Shown: one piece after another, positions 33,650 to 39,551 of the stretch | Layout of the letters: each line of letters opens with the position of its first letter | Position numbering within the stretch: position 1 is the stretch's first letter | Assembly (NCBI GenBank): GCA_033297205.1 | Contig: MU859317.1 | Coordinates: 1 to 39,551 of the forward strand | From: Pseudoneurospora amorphoporcata | Taxonomy: Eukaryota > Ascomycota > Sordariomycetes > Sordariales > Sordariaceae | Direction of reading: 5' to 3' | DNA length: 39,551 bases | Made by a program: the position numbers and the translations under genes | Notes under the pieces: generated by a model | What the model was told of the DNA's origin: nothing | Databases searched by the model: none | The model's input: only the letters and a program-made list of their open reading frames with translations

Positions 33650-35683
33650 GAGCAACTCTACTCGCACCGTCAGAAAACTCTACTCGGACCGTGATCCACT
33701 TTTTCCCTCACACATAACCTTAACCCTGGCGCGGCTACAGATGTCATATGTATTCTTTCGAAAATTTCGCTTAGAAATCTGAGCATTATAATCTTTCATA
33801 AAATGTTATATAGGCCAGTGCCCAGACTATGCCCAGCCCAGAAGTGCACCTCTATATCGCACTTTATAGGGTATTTTACAGCGCACTTTACAGGGCAGTT
33901 AGCGGTACGGTCGTACATTGCACGGTCGTACATTGCACGGTCGCATATTACTTAATTGAGCGATTAATTAATCGCATTCAATTTACATTAATGTATACAT
34001 CTATTATATATCTAATATCTATCGTATAATCGAGCAATCTAACTGCCAGTGAGTCTCCGAGAGTGCCAGCAAGAGCTCCAAAGTCCCACTTACTAGGCTT
34101 GCGTACTGGTGATACGTGTACTACGACGAGTATCTTGCGTACCAGTAGAAGTAGTGCTGGCTGGCGCGCCTCTTCCCCTTGTGCTTCCTCTACCCTGGGT
34201 AGCGTTGCCTCCCCTCTCTCCTCTTCTTCTGCCTCTCTATGTATCTCTTCCTCTTGTACTGCCGCGAGGTCAGCCTCGTCCCCTCGTCTATATACCAGCT
34301 GGACTGCGGCGGTCAGCCTTATTAGCTTGCTCAAGGTCTACACCCTCCCATGCAAACACGTTTCGCTGGATAGATGGCGCTACTTGTGTTGAGGCAGTAG
34401 GGTTGCAGCCTGCCCTGGGCTGTCGGCCGCGGGTAGGCTGAAGGCGAGGGCGTCCTCGAGGTCGCGATGCTGGTTGTAATGCCACTTGGAGTTGAGTTAG
34501 CGTAGTCAAGGGAGGGGAAGCTTGAGTGTTGACTGGCGCAGTCAATCGGGGAGCATAAGGGTCTGAAACAAATAGTGCTGAGTTACGAGGGCGGCCACGT
34601 AGATGCTTAACGCAATCAAAGTCGTGATACCTTAAGTACTCGTCCTCGTCGTTGAGGCCTCTCTAAAGCTACTAGTGAGGGTGGAAGTCCCATTTAGTTA
34701 GCTTCAATAACAGCGGTCAGGTTCTAAGACTAGGGAGCAAAGAATGCGAGCATGGCAAGCCATATTGCTTAATAAATTTACCAGTACATAGCTCAAGTTT
34801 ATTGGGGTATAGTTTGGTTGCCGATAGTATAGTACTGAGAGCTTTGCGATACTGCGCTGTAACCTTGTTGAGTGCGTTCCAATATACCCAGTTAGGAGCA
34901 TCGCCTAACTAGGGGATATTGAGGTGGTCTCTCTTCATAAGTCGTGTTTCCTTTTCAAATTTCTCGTCAATTCTACGCTTCATAGCACGAAGGAGGCTGA
35001 AACTCTACGTCACAGCTGCGATAACTAGGCTATTACCTATATGCAGAAGGATAGTTAGTTTATTATAAAATATAAGGGGATAAACATAGCTGTAATATTA
35101 TTGCTAACGATAAAACTTTTCAGATTTCGGTTAGCCGATTCGACTGGCGATGTAGTTTGACAACCGAAATTCAACCTCTCATTGACGTAACAGGTAGCTC
35201 ACTCCTCCTTCAACACCATATACGTCTCTTTTAGGTAGGTAATAATGGCCGTTTGCTGCGAAAAGAAGGAGCAAAGCCTCTCTCAAGCGGTGTTAAAAGC
35301 TTCAACGGTAGACGTATAGTATGTGTGCTTCTAGAGTGTATAAAGACTAGCTCGTAAGTACTCTACAGTATTAGGGAGAGGTTCTAAGCTATCCGTGCTA
35401 TCCGCTAAACGGTTAAGTCGAGTAATAACCTCTCAATCTTCCTCGTCAAATTCTTCTAAGGTCGTCGCATAACTAGGTTGCGCTAGCGGTGTACGTACTT
35501 GTGTCAATATTAATACCTCTTGCTATATTTAAATAGCAATTACAACAGCGTAAGCATAGGTAACTTCCTAGGCGGCTTCTTATCCCACTTTCACTTAATA
35601 TATAACACTACATTCTTATTAACGTAAAAAATACAAAACTAGGGCTTAGCTTGGGGATAAACCCTCTTAATAACTACCCTTAT

Positions 35684-35939
35684 TGTAATAGCACGTAACG
35701 AGAGAGATAGAGCTGCAGCGTTGTTGACGTTCAACATAGAATTTACGACTAAAGAGTAAACAAAAGGAAAGAGTTGTGCGCGCGGTTGGCAATAGAGTTT
35801 CATCCTCTAAGGCCGAACCCGTCGTGGACCCACTCTTCCTTATCTAATCTACAACCAATCAGAATGCTCGCATTACCCGTACGAGCATCTGTATAATACA
35901 ATCAAATGTCCCAGGGTATAACCCGTCAGATAGAGTCAT
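35684..35939. mobile_element. Short structured element, 256 bp, copy B (inverted relative to copy A)
   Basis: Its reverse complement aligns end to end with 10822-11078. Flanking 9-mers are TACCCTTAT (35675-35683) and GACACTTAT (35940-35948), matching at 7 of 9 positions. Removing the element with one flank reconnects the transposase core (DYDIAI to the VYPQAKP block). Most differences from copy A are transitions at CA/TG sites, so this copy was RIP-damaged with its host. The open frame that runs from the transposase into it (ending near 35859) is a chance fusion. Confidence 0.85.
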
Positions 35940-36889
35940 GACACTTATCGCTATATCGTAATCTGTAATAGTTATGGATAGCCTCGCAGTACTAATAGCC
36001 TCGCGACGAGTATTAACTTGGTCCATCAACCAGTCAAATCCCTCCTGTCTTTCGTTATCAACAAGGCTAAATCCGCAGCTAAAAGCATGCCCAGTGCCTG
36101 TCATACTGATAATCTGAAAGAAGACGAGGCTTTTATTGTTCGTTTTGTACGTATTATTGTACATTTGAACTGTTAGGTACTGCTTCTAGTACTACTCACA
36201 CCAGGGATCACTTCAGAAGAGCGTAATTGGTTTACTAGCTTCATCAGTACTACCCTCAGCCTAGTTAACCTCATAGTAGACCCTCTTCTCGTTAATCAAC
36301 TTTATTAATAGCTAGAAAGGGTTATAACTACTATTGTACTCCCTTTTAAGCGTATATTGAAGGTTCTCGAGTTGCTGTGTTATAAAATGGAGATTTAGAA
36401 ACTAGTTTCGCAAGTCCTCTGCAATCTCACGGTTCCTCACAGTAGGGCGGTGAAGATATTGGGCGATAAAAGTCTTGTGCTTAGCTTTAAACACTCCCTG
36501 GATCTGTGATGTTTCTATACCAAGATGGCTGTGATCAGCATGGCCGTCTCTAATCTCGAAGGTCCATCTTCTAAGATTTGTCTTTAGCGCTTTGACGACC
36601 CCTTCCTAGGGACATCCCCGTTTAGCTATTAACGTAGATCTACTATAGGCGATAAAGTCGCGGATCTTACCAGCACAGCATACAAACTCGACTCTAGTAT
36701 AACTAAAATCTATAACGAAGTTGTTTGAACGGCCTTTAACAAACTCGTAGCCGCTATGCCTCCTACCCCAATCTCTGACTACTTTATCAAGCTCGTCGAG
36801 TGTATTATAGTAACTTGTAAAGAGGGATGAACGTCGGGATCGCTATCACTATCATTATTGTCATCGTTATAGGGGTCGCTGGTATCAAG

Positions 36890-37030
36890 ATTCATAGGCT
36901 GGGTTAACTAGGCAGTTTGGGCTAAGGTAGGTTCGAGATCTATGAGCTGGGTTAACTGGGCAGTCTAGGCAGTCTGAGCTGAGGTAGGTTCGAGATCCAT
37001 AGGCTTAGTTGGCTGGGCAAAGGTAGGATC
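36890..37030 (-). repeat. Imperfect tandem repeat in the transposase N-terminus
   Basis: A unit of roughly 60 bp recurs about twice, each copy containing the words GGTAGGTTCGAGATC and GGGTTAACT(A/G)GGCAGT on the plus strand. Translated on the minus strand it gives repeated LEPTxAQTA segments. Confidence 0.7.
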
Positions 37031-37491
37031 GTCGCCACGGTCGTATGCGCTCGTCGGCTAGGTCGCTACATTAGCCATCTACGTCACGATTAGTTAGGAA
37101 AACGTATAAAAAAAATAACAGATCATTTCTTACCATTAACGAATACCAGGGCTTTATTTACTTAGGGATATTTCGTGATGCGCGATATAGTAGATTAATT
37201 TCGTAAATGGGGGTAATAATGTAAGAGGTTTGGTAGAGGAAGCGATGCGACGATGCGTGCCAGAAAATCGCCAAGTCTGGTCTAGATTATTGAGCTGGTC
37301 AACGCAATACGAAAAGTAGCCTGTGCAGGAGTTAGAATGTGTAATAGGCTGTAATTTAGAGGCTTGGCGGGCGCGGTACGAGCGAGATTGGTGCTGACGG
37401 GGAGGGGACGGCAGGGTTAAGGTTATATATGGAAGAAAAAAGTAGATCATGGTCCGAGTAGAGTTTTTTAACGGTACGAGTAGAGTTACTC

Positions 37492-37959
37492 TTTAATAAA
37501 ATTAATTATTTTTCTTCGTTTCGAATAGCGTCCTTAAAGGACTTTATATAAGTTAGAGACTTTTAAATATTTATTAAGGGTTTTAGAATTGTTAATATAG
37601 AAATATAAGGAGAGAAGGGATTTTTAAAGCTACGGCTAAGAGAAGTCGCTTTTTGCCTTAACTTTATTATAAATTTAATATTTATACACTTACTTTAAAA
37701 GTAAGGTTTTTACTAGGACTATAAACTATTTAGTAATTACCTTTGTCAGTTAAATGGCTTGCTCTTCTATTTCTTTTAAAAAATTTATTATTAGATGATT
37801 TTCGAATACTTTCCCTTTTCTTTTAATTACGTTACTTTTTTTATTTAATAGAATTAGTTTAATTCATATATTAGTTATCGTACGTATAAAATGCCCATTT
37901 TAATTCTAATAGAAAAGGTTCAATTATTATGGCTTTTAAATTTTCGAATATTTTTATAA
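37492..37959. repeat. Very AT-rich relic sequence, no gene seen
   Basis: Same character as 38713-39256, with which it is continuous once the nested derivative is removed. CA and TG are scarce and TA is abundant. No protein family could be read. Confidence 0.55.
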
Positions 37960-38712
37960 GAGAAGCGCTACTCGCACGTTGGCAAAACTCTACTCGCACG
38001 TAGATCCACATTTTTTTCCTATACATAACCTAAACCCTAGCGACCTACTATAGTCCTGCACTAATCTAAGTCGTACCGTGCCCGCCAAGCTCCTAGATTT
38101 CAGCCCAGTACACGTTCAGACCCTTGCAGTCGTACTGCACTGGCCACCCTAGTCTGGGCGCCTAGACCAGCCCAGACTAGGCAGTCTAACTCTTGTAATT
38201 TTCTAGTACCAGCACTAGTGCCTTGTCGCACTACTTCCTTTACCAAACCACCATCGCATACATCACCACATGGTAATCCTTCAATCTACTACGTCATGAA
38301 TTATTAGATATTCTTAAGTAAATAAAGCGCCAGCATCTGTCGATAGTACGGAATGATCTATTATTTTTCTGTGCGTTTCCCTAGCTAATTGCGATGTAGA
38401 TGACCAATGTAGTGACCTAGCCGACGGGCGCATGCGACCGTGCCGCTAAGTGCCCTGTAAGACCGCTATATAAATACCCTGTAAGAACTGGGTCTGGGTA
38501 TAAATCTAGGGGTGCGTACGCTATAGTCTAGAATCTGGGCTTGGCATAGCATAGCAACCTTGAAAGACTGAAATGCTCAGATGTGCTTAGCGAAATTTAT
38601 AAAAGAATATATCTGCTATGGCAGACTTCGAGCGGGTTCTGGTTATGTATGAGAAAAAAATGTGGATCCACGAAGCGAGTAGAGTTTTGCCAACGTGCGA
38701 GTAGCGCTTCTC
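37960..38712. mobile_element. Non-autonomous Mutator-like element, 753 bp (derivative 3)
   Basis: Terminal inverted repeats of about 72 bp begin GAGAAGCGCTACTCGCACG and are nearly identical between the two ends. A perfect 8-bp target duplication TTTTATAA lies at 37952-37959 and 38713-38720. The interior is in the opposite orientation to derivatives 1 and 2 (its left half is the reverse complement of their right arms). No coding sequence. Confidence 0.9.
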
Positions 38713-39256
38713 TTTTATAATATTAAAGGTATTAGATTTAAAAGACTGGCTACCTATTAATATAATGCGTATAATATATTTAAAATAAAATAATAAATAT
38801 ATTAAAATTATACAATAAGAGATTTAAATTAAGAGAACGTTTCGTCGTTAAGTTCCTCGAATATAAGTACGAGAGAGGAGGCTTTAAATATATAATATTG
38901 ATTATTTATTGATAGATTAAATTTATTTAAAATATTTATATAGCGACTTATGTAATAGAAAATATCGTTAAAAGATTATTGTTAATTATTAATATAATTA
39001 ATTACTAATATAACGTTAAAATTAACTATATTAAGTACGATAACGAATTTAATAATGAGAACGTCTTTTTACACTGTAGTAAAAAAATGAAACTAGGTGT
39101 AACTTATCCGAATGGAGGCTTAGGTAAGTAAGAGTAGTATTGAAATTTTTCTCATTTTTTTCTCTATAATATGATACCCACGACTATATCGCAACGTTAC
39201 TCGGTAGAGAGTTAAGACTAAAACTGGTAAAGATTTAAATAAAATTTATTCCTTTT
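38713..39256. repeat. Very AT-rich relic sequence, no gene seen
   Basis: RIP-like composition, dominated by TA and AAT words. Near 39060-39200 the composition is slightly more balanced. No domain or boundary could be recognised. Confidence 0.5.
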
Positions 39257-39551
39257 TATTAACGTGTGGCTAGTCCTGTGCCTTGTAACTGCCTTGTACT
39301 ACCTTGTAGTATAGAAGGCTAATTGCTGAGGACACTATTCCTTCTACGTCATGGAATCAGTCAACTCAGCCTCCACAGAATTTACTAAAACACAGAGGTT
39401 TCACTACTGCCTTCTGGATTCTCGAACCTGTTCAGCATTCTCCCTAGATTGATTTATCATTATGGAATGCAACAGAAGCTCATAGATTCAACTCTTTCCT
39501 TTCATGGTATAGTACTCGTACAAGCACTTCTACACTCTAGAAGCTTCCAGA
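39257..39551 (+). mobile_element. Partial LTR, family A, runs off the window
   Basis: It aligns with 11299-11597 in the same orientation. The first bases read TATTAACGTGTGG where the solo LTR has TGTTAACGTGTAG, so the terminal TG seems to be mutated to TA. This copy keeps CA/TG at many sites where the 11299 copy has TA, so it is the less damaged of the two in its interior. Confidence 0.88.

Larger units (their letters stand above)
34288..37078 (-). pseudogene. MULE transposase pseudogene (FAR1-like / MULE / SWIM / AT-hook)
   Basis: Reading on the minus strand: MANVAT start at 37078 followed by an imperfect repeated segment rich in Asp/Glu/Thr/Gln (about 37030-36885); a FAR1/WRKY-GCM1-like DNA-binding region (GYEFVKGRS...FVCCAGKIRD...WTFEIRDGHADHSH, about 36790-36530); the MULE transposase core (TYKTNN...MTGTGHAFSCGF...NERQEGFDWLMDQVN...ITDYDIA, 36164-35945) which resumes after the nested element as VYPQAKP...CIF-VNKNV (about 35660-35600); a SWIM-type zinc finger (C-T-G-K-F...GLPCSH, about 34790-34740); and two AT-hooks (LRGRPR near 34590, RPRGRPR near 34470). 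It is broken by TAG stops, a one-base frameshift near 36825, and the 256-bp insertion. The transposase would cut and paste the element; this copy cannot. Confidence 0.8.
33650..37491 (-). mobile_element. Mutator-like DNA transposon (MULE), 3842 bp, putative parent element
   Basis: Terminal inverted repeats of about 80 bp begin GAGCAACTCTACTCGC at left and GAGTAACTCTACTCG on the reverse complement of the right end. The target duplication is 8 bp, TTCAATAA (33642-33649) and TTTAATAA (37492-37499); the one difference is a C-to-T at CpA, so RIP explains it. It carries a minus-strand transposase pseudogene (37078-34288) and a nested 256-bp element. Three shorter elements in the window share its terminal regions, which makes it the likely parent type. 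Confidence 0.88.

Noticed and set aside
35859..36164. A 101-residue protein running from the transposase core into YPGTFDC...
   Set aside because: The second part is the nested 256-bp element. The real transposase continuation is found beyond it near 35660.
1..39551. CRISPR array, tRNA/rRNA genes, telomere repeats or a secondary-metabolite cluster
   Set aside because: No regularly spaced repeats, no complete tRNA cloverleaf, no telomeric tandem repeats and no biosynthetic enzyme domains were found on reading both strands.

Overview
The window comes from a filamentous ascomycete (Pezizomycotina, most likely a Sordariomycete). The evidence is short GT-AG introns with CTRAC branch sites, a fungal-type Pob3 without an HMG box, and repeats carrying the C-to-T / G-to-A signature of repeat-induced point mutation (RIP). 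Stop codons in the repeats are mostly TAG standing where Gln or Trp codons are expected.

Layout. Positions 1-8053 hold a RIP-damaged Ty3/Gypsy retrotransposon (+ strand: gag, protease, RT, RNase H, integrase, chromodomain-like end). It is interrupted by a nearly undamaged 376-bp solo LTR (971-1346, TSD AGTAA) and followed by a 986-bp non-autonomous Mutator-like element (6762-7747). Positions ~8056-13975 hold a RIP-damaged Tad-like LINE on the minus strand. Nested inside its endonuclease domain are a 257-bp short element (10822-11078, 9-bp TSD) and a 666-bp solo LTR (11299-11964, 5-bp TSD). Positions 13976-15735 are very AT-rich relic DNA split by another Mutator derivative (14379-15159).

Positions ~15735-31690 are a normal-composition island with four host genes: a GFA/CENP-V-fold protein (minus), the FACT subunit Pob3 (plus), the tRNA exportin Los1/exportin-T (plus), and a large multi-pass membrane protein with a TM7S3/TM198-like domain (minus). 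Los1 and the membrane protein gene converge. Pob3 and the GFA gene are divergent, with 1.5 kb between their start codons.

From ~31690 to the end the AT-rich relic DNA returns. It contains a degraded gag-like frame (31990-33300), a 3.84-kb Mutator-like element whose broken transposase (minus) contains a second copy of the 257-bp element, a 753-bp Mutator derivative, and a partial LTR of the same family as 11299-11964 that runs off the window.

The main new-looking items are (i) a Mutator-like family of one parent and three internally deleted derivatives, all with 5'-GAG termini and 8-bp A/T-rich TSDs, and (ii) a ~257-bp structured short element present twice with 9-bp duplications. Nesting and damage state together give a relative order of insertions and RIP episodes. 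No metabolic cluster, defence system, CRISPR array, tRNA or rRNA was seen.
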